Source: Paenibacillus segetis
GTDB lineage: Bacteria; Bacillota; Bacilli; Paenibacillales; Paenibacillaceae
Length of the DNA: 64,000 bases
Assembly: GCF_014639155.1 (NCBI RefSeq)
Contig: NZ_BMFT01000007.1
Span: 1-64,000 of the forward strand
Reading direction: 5' to 3'
Part shown: positions 10,245 to 20,561 of the stretch, piece by piece
Layout of the letters: each line of letters begins with the position of its first letter
Position numbering within the stretch: the stretch's first letter is position 1
The notes under the pieces: model-generated
Database searches by the model: none
Told to the model about the DNA's origin: nothing
Seen by the model: only the letters and a program-made list of their open reading frames with translations
Translations under genes and position numbers: made by a program

Positions 10245-11135
10245 TTATTTCTCTGTTTGGTTGATAAGCTCCTGAAGTTCATCTGCACTAAATGTATAAA
10301 CTTCATTGCAAAAATCGCATACAACTTCTGTCTCTTCTCCTGTTTCTTGTAACTCCGTCAACTCATCTTTACCCAAGCTGATCAATGTCCGCTCAACCCG
10401 CTCGCGAGAACAATGACAAGAGAATGTAATATCCATTTCCTCGAGAACCTTAAAATCTGGCAATAACCAGCTAAGCATCTCCTCTAGTTCCATACCTTGG
10501 TCTAGAAGTGATGTAACCGGGGGCATCTGACCTACCGCTCGTTCTATAGCATCAATCTCTTGATCATTGAGCCCAGGTAGCAATTGTATGATGAATCCTC
10601 CAGCTACGATAACCGAGGAATCAACATCCACCAATACGCCCAGCCCAACAGCAGAAGGAGTCTGCTCCGATATGGCAAAATAATACGTGAAATCTTCGCC
10701 AAGCTCACCGGAAATAATCGGAACACTTCCCCGGTAAGGCTCTTTTAACCCTAGATCTTTCGTTACATGAATGAAACCCGTCGTACCTACGGCTCCTGCT
10801 ACATCCAATTTTCCCATGCTATTGCTCGGTAAATGAACATGCGGCTCTTTGACATAACCGCGTACCTCTCCATTGGCATTTGCATCTGCTACAATATGAC
10901 CGATCGGCCCATCGCCTTTTACTTGTACGGTGAGCTTCTCATTTCCTTTGAGCATAGCGCCCATCATAGCTGCTGCAGTTACCGTCCGTCCTAACGCCGC
11001 AGTAGTTGTTGGAAAAGTATCATGCCGACGGCGTAGTTCTTCCACCAGTTGTGTGGTCCGCACTGCAAACGCGCGGACTTTGCCATTCATGGCTGTACCG
11101 CGAATTAAGCGGTCTTTCTCTATTTGTTTGTTCAT
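10245..11135 (-). CDS. hslO: Redox-regulated chaperone Hsp33
   Basis: Holdase activated by oxidation and unfolding of its C-terminal zinc centre. The product is 296 residues. The four zinc cysteines are visible as CHC (in TFSCHCSRERV) and CDFC (in EVVCDFCNEVY) about 33 residues apart. The frame stays open 27 codons further upstream, but ATG at 11135 has GGGAGG 7-9 bp away and gives the family N-terminus (DRLIRGTAMNGKVRAFAVRTT). It follows a 480-bp gap full of hairpin repeats. Confidence 0.95.
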   Translation of the reverse strand: MNKQIEKDRLIRGTAMNGKVRAFAVRTTQLVEELRRRHDTFPTTTAALGRTVTAAAMMGAMLKGNEKLTVQVKGDGPIGHIVADANANGEVRGYVKEPHVHLPSNSMGKLDVAGAVGTTGFIHVTKDLGLKEPYRGSVPIISGELGEDFTYYFAISEQTPSAVGLGVLVDVDSSVIVAGGFIIQLLPGLNDQEIDAIERAVGQMPPVTSLLDQGMELEEMLSWLLPDFKVLEEMDITFSCHCSRERVERTLISLGKDELTELQETGEETEVVCDFCNEVYTFSADELQELINQTEK

Positions 11136-11178
11136 TTGTATTTCCTCCCGTTTCTTACTTTTTCTCATCCCACCCAAA

Positions 11179-11201
11179 CCCTCCCTTACCCTAAGGGAGG
11201 G
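11179..11201. repeat. Perfect 10-bp hairpin upstream of hslO
   Basis: CCCTCCCTTA and TAAGGGAGGG flank a 3-bp loop. It lies 44 bp before the hslO start codon, without a T tail on either strand. It begins the repeat-rich coaX-hslO gap. Confidence 0.6.
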
Positions 11202-11560
11202 CCCCAAGGGTTGCACCCTCTGGACTCCCGCTTAATAACGTGTGCCATGGAGAGGCGCTCCTGCTCGCTGTCCCCTTACGGGGATGCGCTTGGTATTGTG
11301 CGTGGAACGCTTTTCCCCCTTCGGGTACGTCTTACTTTTGGTTCTCCTGAGTTACCATGAAAACCGGCTGCTCATCACTGCTACTTATTGGGACTCCCGA
11401 GTAACAAAGGAGCGCCGTAGCCGCTTGTCGCCCTTCGGGCACGCTCTGCTTCTGGCGCTCCTGCAGCAAGTACATTTACGTGCTGGGTGATATGGTACTG
11501 TGGTGCGTTATACTGCAACATTTAGATGGTTAGAGCGCTCTCCCCTACGGGAAACGCTCA
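11202..11560. repeat. Cluster of four related hairpin repeats between coaX and hslO
   Basis: No gene is seen in this stretch. Four units share a core of the form CGCT-N-CCCYTWCGGG-N-ACGCT: near 11266-11290, 11304-11331, 11421-11446 and 11533-11558. The third lies inside a larger perfect inverted repeat, AGGAGCGCC (11408-11416) and GGCGCTCCT (11454-11462), with GCCCTTCGGGC at its tip (11430-11440). The word GGACTCCCG also occurs twice (around 11222 and 11390). The region looks like an array of REP-like palindromic elements. Confidence 0.65.
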
Positions 11561-11612
11561 CGTTAGATCAACCATAAGATTGAGCATAGGATCAAGTATA
11601 AACAACATGTTT

Positions 11613-12380
11613 CTATTGCTGATTCCGCTCATAAATGATGCGGAGGCCTTCTAAGGTAAGACGGGGGTCAACCTCATGAATGGAGCGTGTTTCGCTAGCG
11701 ATGAGCTCAGCGAGGCCGCCGGTCGCGATAACTTTTGGCTGTGCCTCCATTTCAAGTGCGATCCGTTCTACTATACCATCAACCTGGCCCGCATAGCCAA
11801 AAATAATACCCGCCTGCATCGCCGTAACGGTATTACGGCCAATTACTTTCTTTGGCTTCTCAAGTTCGATCCGCGGAAGTTTGGACGCGCGCTGATACAA
11901 CGCTTCTGTGGAAATACCGATACCCGGTACGATGGCACCACCAAGATAATTACCCCCAGCATCGATGCAGTCAAAGGTCGTCGCCGTACCAAAATCAACA
12001 ACCACTAATGGACCACCGTATTTATCTATTGCAGCAATGGCGTTAACGATCCGGTCTGCGCCTACTTCCCGAGGGTTTTCATAGCGCAGGTTCAGTCCAG
12101 TTTTAATTCCTGGGCCAACGACCAAAGGTTTTTTCTTTACATATTTTTCACAAAGCTCTTCAAGAACATGCATCAATGGAGGTACAACGGAAGAAATGAT
12201 AACTCCCTCAATGTCTATTACATTAATCTTAGACATTTGAAACAAGTTATAGATCATAACTCCATATTCATCCACTGTCGTTTGACGATTGGTGGCAAGC
12301 CGGAAATGATGAAGCAGCTCACGGTTCCTATAGATTCCAAGTACGATATTCGAGTTGCCTACATCTATCACAAGGAACAT
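11613..12380 (-). CDS. coaX: Type III pantothenate kinase
   Basis: First step of coenzyme A synthesis; the type III enzyme belongs to the ASKHA fold. Phosphate-binding [10 protein letters not shown] is at the N-terminus, with [11 protein letters not shown] and [13 protein letters not shown] in the middle. ATG at 12380 (255 residues) is chosen because AGGAGG is 9 bp upstream and it yields the family start MFLVIDVGN; a GTG at 12389 overlapping the nadC stop is too close to that site. It lies immediately downstream of nadC, linking NAD and CoA synthesis in one transcript. Confidence 0.95.
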   Translation of the reverse strand: MFLVIDVGNSNIVLGIYRNRELLHHFRLATNRQTTVDEYGVMIYNLFQMSKINVIDIEGVIISSVVPPLMHVLEELCEKYVKKKPLVVGPGIKTGLNLRYENPREVGADRIVNAIAAIDKYGGPLVVVDFGTATTFDCIDAGGNYLGGAIVPGIGISTEALYQRASKLPRIELEKPKKVIGRNTVTAMQAGIIFGYAGQVDGIVERIALEMEAQPKVIATGGLAELIASETRSIHEVDPRLTLEGLRIIYERNQQ

Positions 12381-12385
12381 TGTGC

Positions 12386-13252
12386 TCACCCTCCTTTTTT
12401 CTCATTGAGATCCAGACTAATGTCCAGACTCTCAAAGGAATACGTCAACCGTCCTACAGATATCACGTCTACGCCACTTTCAGCGATGGCGCGTATCGTA
12501 TGTAGTGATACATTTCCTGAAGCTTCGACAGTAACATGCGGAGACTTGGCTTTGATTCGCCGTACCGCTTCCTTCATCAGATCGGGTGCCATATTATCCA
12601 ACATAATAATATCGGCTCCAGCACTCAGAGCTTCCTCGACCTGTTCTAGATTCTCTGTCTCCACTTCAATAGTCATTGTATGCGGAATATTAGCACGAGC
12701 CCGACTCACCGCTCCCGTAATTCCACCGGCTCCTTTGATATGATTATCTTTAATCATCACAGCGTCATATAGCCCAAACCGATGGTTCGCTCCGCCGCCC
12801 GTACGAACCGCATACTTCTCCAGCATCCGATGTCCCGGAGTAGTTTTCCTTGTATCTACCAGGCGTACCGGCAAGCCTCCGATCGCATTCACATATTCAT
12901 TCGTCCGCGTAGCAATACCGGATAAACGTTGTAATAAGTTCAGAGCTAGACGCTCTCCTGTCAAAATACTATGCGTACTACCTTCAACTTCCGCCAACAC
13001 AGTACCCTTAGCAACATACTGACCATCATGTTTGAATGCCGTAAATGAAAGCTGTGGGTCCACGACCTGAAATACCAATTCTGCGACTGGCATTCCGGCG
13101 ATAATTCCATCCTCCTTAGCATGAATCACCGCTTTTGACTCATGTCCAGAAGGAATAGTCACACGGGTCGTGACATCGCCAGATCCAACGTCTTCCTTCA
13201 GCCACCCAGTAATGGATTCTATTAACTCTGCGTTATATCCATTAAACATCAT
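12386..13252 (-). CDS. nadC: Nicotinate-nucleotide pyrophosphorylase (carboxylating)
   Basis: Converts quinolinate and PRPP to nicotinate mononucleotide, the third step of de novo NAD synthesis. Conserved segments include [46 protein letters not shown] and MIKDNHI. ATG at 13252 follows GGAGG by 9 bp and overlaps the end of nadB by 11 bp; the open frame further upstream is within nadB and has no family similarity. It runs with nadA and nadB as one operon. Confidence 0.95.
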   Translation of the reverse strand: MMFNGYNAELIESITGWLKEDVGSGDVTTRVTIPSGHESKAVIHAKEDGIIAGMPVAELVFQVVDPQLSFTAFKHDGQYVAKGTVLAEVEGSTHSILTGERLALNLLQRLSGIATRTNEYVNAIGGLPVRLVDTRKTTPGHRMLEKYAVRTGGGANHRFGLYDAVMIKDNHIKGAGGITGAVSRARANIPHTMTIEVETENLEQVEEALSAGADIIMLDNMAPDLMKEAVRRIKAKSPHVTVEASGNVSLHTIRAIAESGVDVISVGRLTYSFESLDISLDLNEKKGG

Positions 13253-14858
13253 CACTAATTTCCTCCAACATTCCTTTTTCACGTTGCTGTAAAATATGTT
13301 TGCGCCACTTGATGTCATCACGCTCTGGGTAGTCCTCACGGTAATGTCCGCCCCGACTCTCTTCACGTGCAAGCGCCGATTCCGTAAGAATGAGTGCACT
13401 TGTTAGCATATTTGCATACTCCCACTGTTCGCGAGTATCCAGATAGGTATCAAAAATCGTTAAACGCGGCTTTAATTCCTCTAGCCCCTTCAGCAAACCT
13501 GCACCCGTCCGGCGCAAGCCTACTTGACGAACCATAATTCGTTGCAGCTTCATACGGAGCTCAACGATAGATGTGGTCAGCGTTTCTTGCCGATCCCTTT
13601 GGTAAGAAATATTTCGGCCTGTTTTATCCAACGGTATTAACTGGGAGATACTATCAACGATTCTTTGTCCAAACACAATGGCCTCCGACAATGAATTACT
13701 CGCCAAACGATTAGCTCCATGAACTCCCGTGGACGATACCTCTCCACAAGCAAACAATCTGCTCACAGTAGTCTCCCCATGATGACCCGTTTTGACGCCA
13801 CCCATCATATAATGCGCAGCTGGAGCCACTGGAATCCAATCCGTAGTCATATCCAGTCCATAGCTAGTGCAAGTTTCGTAGATCGTTGGAAAACGATGCT
13901 TAATCATCTCCGGTGTCTCGTGGGTAATGTCCAGATACACAAAGCTTGAACCTGTTTCCTCCATCTCACTTACAATCGCTCGTGCGACGATATCCCGAGG
14001 TGCTAACTCCAGCAGTTCATGATATTTCTCCATAAACCGTTCACCTTTTATATTACGAAGCACAGCACCCTCTCCACGTACCGCTTCAGATATCAGAAAG
14101 CGAGGGGCACCAGGATAGCAAAGTGATGTCGGATGGAATTGCAGGAATTCCATGTCCCGGATAACCGCTCCTGCACGATAAGCCATAGCCACGCCATCAC
14201 TTGTCGCCACTTCCGGATTCGTCGTGTATCGATACAATTGCCCTGCACCACCGGAACACAATATCGTCGCGGCTCCACGTAGAAATATCCGTTGACCATC
14301 TGGACGCTGAACCAACGCACCCAAGCATTCGTTCTCTTCTGTAATCAAATCAATCACAAAATGGTTATCCCATATTTCAATGTTAGAATGTCCAGTTACT
14401 TGCTCTGATAATGCACGTACAATCTCAAAACCTGTAGCATCACCATTCGCGTGTAAAATACGACGATGACTATGCGCTCCTTCTTGTGTGAGCGCCAGTT
14501 CACCATTCTCCCGATCAAAGTTGGTGCCGAGCTTAATTAATTCCTCCACACATCCCGGTCCTTCATTGACCAAGATATCAACGGACCGTGACGAGCAAAG
14601 TCCTGCCCCAGCTAACAATGTATCCTGATAATGAGACTGCGTTGAATCATCCTCGGAAATAACGGCGGCAATTCCACCCTGGGCATACCTAGTATTACTC
14701 TCAAGCAATGACTTCTTAGTAATCATAATGACTCGGCGATCTACGCTAGCTTTGATTGCCGTATATAGACCAGCGATGCCTGATCCAATAACAATAACGT
14801 CCGTATCAATTACAGGTAGTTCGTTCACATTAAAATCAACCAAATATTGTGGTATCAA
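13242..14858 (-). CDS. nadB: L-aspartate oxidase
   Basis: FAD enzyme that oxidises aspartate to iminoaspartate, the substrate of NadA. The dinucleotide-binding motif VIVIGSGIAGLYTAIKA is near residue 22. RYAQGGIAAV, the FHPTSL segment and HGANRLASNSLSEA follow the fumarate reductase/succinate dehydrogenase flavoprotein pattern. At 538 residues it has the usual length. The start is TTG at 14858 with AGGTGA 5-6 bp upstream. It overlaps nadC. Confidence 0.95.
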   Translation of the reverse strand: MIPQYLVDFNVNELPVIDTDVIVIGSGIAGLYTAIKASVDRRVIMITKKSLLESNTRYAQGGIAAVISEDDSTQSHYQDTLLAGAGLCSSRSVDILVNEGPGCVEELIKLGTNFDRENGELALTQEGAHSHRRILHANGDATGFEIVRALSEQVTGHSNIEIWDNHFVIDLITEENECLGALVQRPDGQRIFLRGAATILCSGGAGQLYRYTTNPEVATSDGVAMAYRAGAVIRDMEFLQFHPTSLCYPGAPRFLISEAVRGEGAVLRNIKGERFMEKYHELLELAPRDIVARAIVSEMEETGSSFVYLDITHETPEMIKHRFPTIYETCTSYGLDMTTDWIPVAPAAHYMMGGVKTGHHGETTVSRLFACGEVSSTGVHGANRLASNSLSEAIVFGQRIVDSISQLIPLDKTGRNISYQRDRQETLTTSIVELRMKLQRIMVRQVGLRRTGAGLLKGLEELKPRLTIFDTYLDTREQWEYANMLTSALILTESALAREESRGGHYREDYPERDDIKWRKHILQQREKGMLEEISDDV

Positions 14859-14895
14859 TTTTTGTCACCTATCTTGGACAAGAGAGTAGCGCATA

Positions 14896-15837
14896 CTACT
14901 TAACTTGTAGCATGCGCTCTAGGGAAACTCTGGCTTGGTCGGCAATAGCAGGAGGCACGTAAATCTGTGGCTGCATCGTCTCCAAACATTTGACCAGCTT
15001 CTTCAAATTATTCACTTTCATATTAGGACATACCAGGAACTTCGTCGCAAAGTGAAACATTTTATCTGGACTATCTTTGCGCAATTGATATCCCGTACCA
15101 TCTTCTGTCCCTACAATGAACTCTTTATTAGTGGAATTTTTGCAGTATTCGAGGATCGCAGTCGTGCTCCCAACAAAATCACCCATCGCCACAACTTCAG
15201 GACGACATTCGGGATGAACCACAAATTCTGCGCCCGGATGAAGGGCTCTCATCTCCACTACGTCCTTTACAGTCAACATATCATGGGTGTTACAATAACC
15301 TTCCCAGATAATTAACTTCTTGTCTGTATGCTGCTGAACGTAATGACCCAAGTTTTTGTCCGGCACCCAAATGATCTCATCAGAATCAACGGAGTTAATA
15401 ACTTTGACTGCATTGGAAGACGTACAGCAAATATCCGTTTCCGCTTTGATCTCAGCTGAAGAATTAATGTACGTTACTACTTTGGCATTAGGATACTGAG
15501 CTTTCATTTTCCGTAAGCCATCCACATTAACCATATCAGCCATCGGACAACCTGCCCGTTCATCAGGAATAAGCACCGTTTTGTTCGGAGCTAATATTTT
15601 GGCGCTCTCCCCCATAAAGTGCACGCCGCAGAAAACAATCGTCTCCGCGTCCGTTGAAGCTGCCTTCTGAGCAAGCAAAAAAGAATCGCCTCGGAAATCG
15701 GCAACCTCCTGAATTTCATCACGTTGGTAATAGTGAGCTAGAATAATTGCATTTCGTTCCTTCTTGAGCGTGATCAACTTCTCCCGCAGCTCGCGGTTCA
15801 TCTCAGCCTTTCGTTCCAGTGCTTGGGCCTCCACCAA
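14896..15837 (-). CDS. nadA: Quinolinate synthase
   Basis: [4Fe-4S] enzyme that condenses iminoaspartate with dihydroxyacetone phosphate to quinolinate. Key features are AHYYQRDEIQEVADFRGDS, FCGVHFMGESAKIL, the Cys in DERAGCPMADM, HPECRPEV with its Cys, and the cluster Cys in FLVCPNMK. It is 313 residues. The start is TTG at 15837 with GGGGAGG 5-6 bp upstream. It is the first gene of nadABC-coaX; Bacillus has nadABC at a different place, so its position after ftsH is a lineage feature. Confidence 0.94.
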   Translation of the reverse strand: MVEAQALERKAEMNRELREKLITLKKERNAIILAHYYQRDEIQEVADFRGDSFLLAQKAASTDAETIVFCGVHFMGESAKILAPNKTVLIPDERAGCPMADMVNVDGLRKMKAQYPNAKVVTYINSSAEIKAETDICCTSSNAVKVINSVDSDEIIWVPDKNLGHYVQQHTDKKLIIWEGYCNTHDMLTVKDVVEMRALHPGAEFVVHPECRPEVVAMGDFVGSTTAILEYCKNSTNKEFIVGTEDGTGYQLRKDSPDKMFHFATKFLVCPNMKVNNLKKLVKCLETMQPQIYVPPAIADQARVSLERMLQVK

Positions 15838-16137
15838 TTAACCTCCCCTGATGCTTTCGCGGTTCACTGCCGCTGAATCTCTCTATCTCACATCTAGTTA
15901 TTGATAATGCTTAAGTACGTCCTTACCAGCGATAAGAACGTATCAAATTTCACGATGCTAAGCAGCGTGGATCCTACAATACACAAAATAGTCACTTTAC
16001 GTGTTTAACAACTAATTTACACAAGGTAAGTTGCCCTGTCAATGCGCTACATGTCGGCCTAAGTTCCGAAATTCTACCTTAATGTTCTTCTACGTGACGA
16101 TAACGCCCAACTTTGAAACAAGAACTAAATTTCCTGA
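15838..16137 (-). promoter_or_regulatory. nadA upstream region with a leader hairpin
   Basis: A 300-bp gene-free stretch that must hold the nadABC promoter. A 10-bp stem (15916-15925 with 15933-15942, loop of 7) is clear on the minus strand and has one G-U pair. No T-run follows it, so it is more likely an operator or leader structure than a terminator. A NadR-type operator is expected from Bacillus biology, but I could not match one with confidence. Confidence 0.4.
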
Positions 16138-16177
16138 ACAAAAAAGTCCGGGAAACAAGTGGCTGTCTCCCGGACTT
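16138..16177 (-). terminator. ftsH rho-independent terminator
   Basis: Perfect 10-bp arms AAGTCCGGGA/TCCCGGACTT are followed on the minus strand by a run of T's. It separates ftsH from nadABC. Confidence 0.9.
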
Positions 16178-16228
16178 CAATATTGTTATACATACACTCC
16201 CTTGCGACCTATCGCAAGCAAAGAAAGA

Positions 16229-18361
16229 TTAAACCGTAGGTGTATTTCCACCATTTCTTGGACCCTGATCTGAATCATTATCGCCCGGCTTCTCTGGTGT
16301 ATCACTTACGCTATCCTCAGGTGCATTAACCGTTGGTTCGCTTGTGCTATCACTAGAATCAACTGGCTCCTCGTTCGGAATGTCACCTGGAACAATCGGT
16401 GCCGACTCCTCAGATTTACCTTGAATGCGAACACGAACATCACCGATGTTGTCGATGACAGGCTCGCCGGAACCGGAGTTGCCGCCGTCTCCCTCATTCG
16501 AGACATCTACAGTGGATTCAGGTAGTTTACCATTCTCAATAAGCTCTTTGATTTGATCCAATTCCAAGGTCTCAACTTCAAGCAAAGTTTCTGCAATCAG
16601 TGCAACTTCTTTGGAATGTTCAGTCAAGATTTGCTTACAACGTTCATACGAGCTAGTAATGAAGTGCTGCATTTCTTGATCGATCTCATAAGCAATTTGG
16701 TCACTGTAGTTCTGTTCGTGTCCAATATCGCGGCCCAAGAATACTTGACCCTGAGATGTCCCAAATTGCATTGGTCCAAGCTTATCGCTCATACCATACT
16801 CCATAATCATGCTTCGTACAATGCTAGTCGCTTGCTGGAAGTCACTATATGCACCAGTACCAATTTCACCAATGAACAACTCTTCCGCAACTCGACCACC
16901 AAGGAGACCTGTGACTCTGTCTAGGAGCTCTTGTTTGGTCGCAAGCATACGATCTTCTTTCGGCATCATGATAACGTATCCGCCAGCACGACCCCGTGGA
17001 ATAATCGTTACTTTATGAACCATATCAGCATGCTCTAAGAAGTAACCAACAATCGTATGTCCCGCTTCATGGTAAGCAACAATCCGCTTCTCGCGATCAC
17101 TGATCACGCGGCTACGCTTCTCGGTACCTACAATGACACGGTCGATTGCTTCGTCCACTTCACGCATGGAAATATCTTTACGATTACGACGTGCTGCTAA
17201 GAGAGCCGCTTCATTCAGCAAATTCTCTAGATCAGCGCCCGTAAATCCAGTTGTACGTTTAGCAACAACATCTAACTTCACGTCTTTGGTTAATGGCTTA
17301 TTACGCGCATGTACTTTAAGAACGGACTCACGGCCTTTTACATCCGGACGGTCAACCGTAATTTGACGGTCAAAACGGCCTGGACGCAGCAATGCCGGGT
17401 CAAGAATATCGGCACGGTTTGTTGCAGCAATCATAATAATACCTTCATTGCCACCAAAACCATCCATCTCTACGAGCAATTGGTTGAGCGTTTGTTCACG
17501 TTCATCGTGTCCACCGCCAAGGCCAGCGCCACGTTGACGTCCAACGGCATCAATCTCATCAATAAAGATAATACATGGAGAATTCTTCTTCGCATTCTCG
17601 AACAAATCACGTACCCGTGAAGCACCGACACCGACGAACATTTCGACGAAATCAGAACCCGAAATACTAAAGAACGGAACTCCAGCTTCACCAGCAACTG
17701 CACGAGCTAGCAAAGTTTTACCGGTACCTGGAGGGCCTACAAGCAGCACCCCTTTAGGAATCCGTGCACCAACGGCAGTAAACTTCCGAGGGTCTTTCAA
17801 GAACTCAACAACCTCAACAAGCTCTTGTTTCTCTTCGTCTGCTCCCGCCACATCTTCAAATGTAACCTTCTTCTTCTCTTCATTATACAGGCGGGCTTTG
17901 CTCTTGCCGAAGTTCATGACTTTGCCGCCGCCACCCTGTGCCTGATTAAACAGGAAGAAGAACAGGATAAACATAATAGCTAGTGGTACGATCGATGTCA
18001 GGAAAGTGAGCCAAATGCTCTCGCCCTGCATCTTATTCCACTTCATCTCAATGTTATTCGCATCGCTGTAAGCTACGATTTCCTTCAGCACATTTTCGTC
18101 AAAAGGAACATACAAGGTGAAGTTCTTCGATTTTGTCTTACCCTCTTCAACGGCTTCTTTATACTTACCGGTTACCTGATAGGCGTAACCGTCAAATTTC
18201 CCGGTTAATTCAGCAACGTTGTTATCCTTCAATTGCTGACGAAATTGATCGTACCTAGGGGTGACGGTTGACTCTGTTCCACCGTTGAGGAATTGCACGA
18301 TGCCCACCACGACTAAGAAAAGTATCAAATAAAAACCAGAATTCCGGATGAACCGATTCAT
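16229..18361 (-). CDS. ftsH: ATP-dependent zinc metalloprotease FtsH
   Basis: Membrane-anchored AAA+ protease that degrades misfolded and regulatory membrane proteins. Two transmembrane helices (about 8-26 and 115-138) flank an extracytoplasmic loop. Walker A is GPPGTGKT, Walker B is [15 protein letters not shown], the SRH region contains [19 protein letters not shown], and the zinc site is HEAGH. At 710 residues it is longer than the roughly 640 of Bacillus: the last 90 or so are a low-complexity acidic Ser/Pro/Asp/Glu tail. GGAGG is 6 bp before the ATG. It has its own likely promoter and terminator. Confidence 0.96.
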   Translation of the reverse strand: MNRFIRNSGFYLILFLVVVGIVQFLNGGTESTVTPRYDQFRQQLKDNNVAELTGKFDGYAYQVTGKYKEAVEEGKTKSKNFTLYVPFDENVLKEIVAYSDANNIEMKWNKMQGESIWLTFLTSIVPLAIMFILFFFLFNQAQGGGGKVMNFGKSKARLYNEEKKKVTFEDVAGADEEKQELVEVVEFLKDPRKFTAVGARIPKGVLLVGPPGTGKTLLARAVAGEAGVPFFSISGSDFVEMFVGVGASRVRDLFENAKKNSPCIIFIDEIDAVGRQRGAGLGGGHDEREQTLNQLLVEMDGFGGNEGIIMIAATNRADILDPALLRPGRFDRQITVDRPDVKGRESVLKVHARNKPLTKDVKLDVVAKRTTGFTGADLENLLNEAALLAARRNRKDISMREVDEAIDRVIVGTEKRSRVISDREKRIVAYHEAGHTIVGYFLEHADMVHKVTIIPRGRAGGYVIMMPKEDRMLATKQELLDRVTGLLGGRVAEELFIGEIGTGAYSDFQQATSIVRSMIMEYGMSDKLGPMQFGTSQGQVFLGRDIGHEQNYSDQIAYEIDQEMQHFITSSYERCKQILTEHSKEVALIAETLLEVETLELDQIKELIENGKLPESTVDVSNEGDGGNSGSGEPVIDNIGDVRVRIQGKSEESAPIVPGDIPNEEPVDSSDSTSEPTVNAPEDSVSDTPEKPGDNDSDQGPRNGGNTPTV

Positions 18362-18389
18362 CCCCTACCTCCTCTCAAAACCTTAAGTT

Positions 18390-18419
18390 ATTTTACCATA
18401 GCCGCTCACACTTTTACAA
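18390..18419 (-). promoter_or_regulatory. Probable ftsH promoter
   Basis: Minus strand: TTGTAA (18419-18414), 18-bp spacer, TAAAAT (18395-18390), about 30 bp before the ftsH start codon. Consistent with sigma-A control and independence from hpt. Confidence 0.5.
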
Positions 18420-18463
18420 AAAAATGAGGTAGTATGGGTATTCGGCCCAAAGAGCCATATGTT

Positions 18464-19003
18464 TTAACTACTATATACTTCCGGTTTAAGTACGCCGATG
18501 TACGGAAGATTACGGTATTTCTCGGCATAATCCAAGCCATACCCCACAACAAATGCATCAGGTAGGATAAACCCAGCTAAATCAGCTTCTAAATTAACTG
18601 TTCGACCGGATGGCTTATCAAATAGCGTAACGAGCTTTACAGACTTTACATTCCGACGTTGTAGTACGTCCACCAAATAGCTCAGTGTAAGCCCACTGTC
18701 GATAATATCTTCAACAATCAGAATATCGCGTCCTTCAATCGAACTGTCCAAATCCTTGATGATCTTCACTTCTCCGGATGACTTGGTTGAGGTGCCGTAG
18801 CTAGATACAGCCATAAAATCAAGCTCTATCGGTACTGTGATTTCCTTTACCAAATCCGCCATAAAAATAAAGGCGCCTTTCAAGATACAAATCACTAATG
18901 GATTACGTCCTTCGTATTCTTTACTGAGATGTTGACCTAGTTCAGCGACCTTCTCCTTAATCTCTTCCTGACTGATCAGAATTTCCTGAATATCATTTTG
19001 CAA
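18464..19003 (-). CDS. hpt: Hypoxanthine(-guanine) phosphoribosyltransferase
   Basis: Purine salvage: transfers phosphoribose from PRPP to hypoxanthine or guanine. The 179-residue product has the PRPP motif [14 protein letters not shown] (about residues 94-107), the flexible loop [14 protein letters not shown], and the base-binding [22 protein letters not shown]. The start is TTG at 19003, with AGGAGG about 10 bp upstream. It lies between tilS and ftsH as in Bacillus. Confidence 0.95.
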   Translation of the reverse strand: MQNDIQEILISQEEIKEKVAELGQHLSKEYEGRNPLVICILKGAFIFMADLVKEITVPIELDFMAVSSYGTSTKSSGEVKIIKDLDSSIEGRDILIVEDIIDSGLTLSYLVDVLQRRNVKSVKLVTLFDKPSGRTVNLEADLAGFILPDAFVVGYGLDYAEKYRNLPYIGVLKPEVYSS

Positions 19004-19064
19004 GTTAGGTAAACCTCCTACGTTATACTATGAATGCCTGAACTTAACCATAACCAAGGTACTG

Positions 19065-20516
19065 CTACTCGTTATCCCTATCTAGGGCTATCCGCATAAT
19101 GGAAGTTGTATGCTGGGTCACCATAGCTACCGAGGACCTACGAATACCAGGGATCCACAGAATACAACCTCCGGCATCAGTCACAATGGGAATCTGAGAT
19201 CGAAGAGATGGGGGAATTTTCTCATCAATGAAAATATCCTTCACCTTTTTGCTTCCATCTAGACCCAGAACTCTCATGATGTCTCCCGGCAACCGGGAAC
19301 GCACAGTAAGCGGAAAGGCCAGCTCATCCGCATCAAATACCGCCTCGTCTTTGCCCACCCTATAGGACTGATCGATGGTGTGATCGGGTTCTGACTGCAT
19401 AAATCGTAGTCTTCGTCCCGCCCAGGGGATGGACACCTCAGATGGAAATTGATCTACAGCATAATTATACCCAGAAAGATCACTTTCCGCCGCATTTGGG
19501 ATAAACCGGATGATATCGTATTCCCGCAAACAACAAAGTCCGCCACCAAGATCAAGGCTCCATGTGGTAGGTCGGTTCTGAACCGCCCCTTTTCGGATCG
19601 CTTCAATCTTGACAAAATCGCTTTCTTCCGTGTTAAAAGGCAGATAATCTAATATTAGTTTAATCAACCTCCGTTGTAAAGCGGCATGTAAGGGTATAAA
19701 TTGCTGAATATTAAAGGTGAGACCTCCACCAAGTGGAGATACTAACTTCGCGTAGGCTTCAGCCACCTCGCGCTGCATGTAGTCGTCTTCATCCCCCATA
19801 ATCTCAGCTAGACGATTCAACGATGCTACCAACTGTCCATTATATTGCCCCAAAAAAGGCAGGACATCCAACCTCACAGCATTTCGATCATATTTGTTCA
19901 TTAAATTACTGCTGTCGATTACATATGGAATGTTAGCCGTCTGACACGCCCGGACCAGTTCCGTCTTGTATATACGAAGTAAGGGACGAATAAGTTCCAC
20001 ATTTTTTTCACGTCTCATCATCTTCATTCCAGCTAATCCCGTAGGACCACTCCCGCGTAGCAGACGCATGATGACCGTCTCCGCTTGATCATCCGCATGA
20101 TGGGCTAGAGCAATCGACCTCGCTCCGTATTTCTCGGCTACATGATGCAGAAATTCATATCTTTTCTCCCGGGACGCAAGCTCTGTGCCTTTGCCTTTTC
20201 CCTTCTCCTTCATATAAGTAGGGATATCTAAATTGCCAAGTTCAAATGGGATGGCTAGTTTAGAGGATAAATCTGATACGAACTTCGCTTCCTCATCTGA
20301 TTCAGAGCCCCGTAGTCCGTGATTAACATGGGCACATACGAGTTTCAAATCCATAGCTTTCTCTTGAGCAAGCTCGTTTAGAATATGCAATAAAGCCACA
20401 GAATCCGGCCCTCCAGATACTGCGACTATGATGCAATCTCCAGGAGACCATAAGTGACATTCCCGCCCAATATGGCGAACTTGTTCTACCAAACGGTTCA
20501 TGCTTGGATCATTCAT
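19065..20516 (-). CDS. tilS: tRNA(Ile)-lysidine synthase
   Basis: Modifies the wobble cytidine of tRNA-Ile(CAU) to lysidine, so that AUA is read as Ile. The PP-loop is IVAVSGGPDSVALLH (about residues 28-42), with HVNHGLRGSESDEEA and the LAHHADDQAETVIMRLLRG segment downstream. The C-terminal domain contains LPGDIMRVLGLDGSKKVKD. The 483-residue length fits Firmicute TilS. ATG at 20516 is preceded by GAGGAAG. It begins the tilS-hpt pair. Confidence 0.95.
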   Translation of the reverse strand: MNDPSMNRLVEQVRHIGRECHLWSPGDCIIVAVSGGPDSVALLHILNELAQEKAMDLKLVCAHVNHGLRGSESDEEAKFVSDLSSKLAIPFELGNLDIPTYMKEKGKGKGTELASREKRYEFLHHVAEKYGARSIALAHHADDQAETVIMRLLRGSGPTGLAGMKMMRREKNVELIRPLLRIYKTELVRACQTANIPYVIDSSNLMNKYDRNAVRLDVLPFLGQYNGQLVASLNRLAEIMGDEDDYMQREVAEAYAKLVSPLGGGLTFNIQQFIPLHAALQRRLIKLILDYLPFNTEESDFVKIEAIRKGAVQNRPTTWSLDLGGGLCCLREYDIIRFIPNAAESDLSGYNYAVDQFPSEVSIPWAGRRLRFMQSEPDHTIDQSYRVGKDEAVFDADELAFPLTVRSRLPGDIMRVLGLDGSKKVKDIFIDEKIPPSLRSQIPIVTDAGGCILWIPGIRRSSVAMVTQHTTSIMRIALDRDNE

Positions 20517-20561
20517 ATGTCTTCCTCTTTTCCCTTTGTTGCTTATGTATGCTCCAGATGA

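Noticed and set aside
12168-12743. Plus-strand 191-codon ORF across the coaX/nadC junction
   Set aside because: It is antisense to two well-supported genes, has no ribosome-binding site and its product has no domain pattern.
13253-13399. NadC start 49 codons further upstream
   Set aside because: That extension lies inside nadB, lacks similarity to NadC and has no ribosome-binding site.
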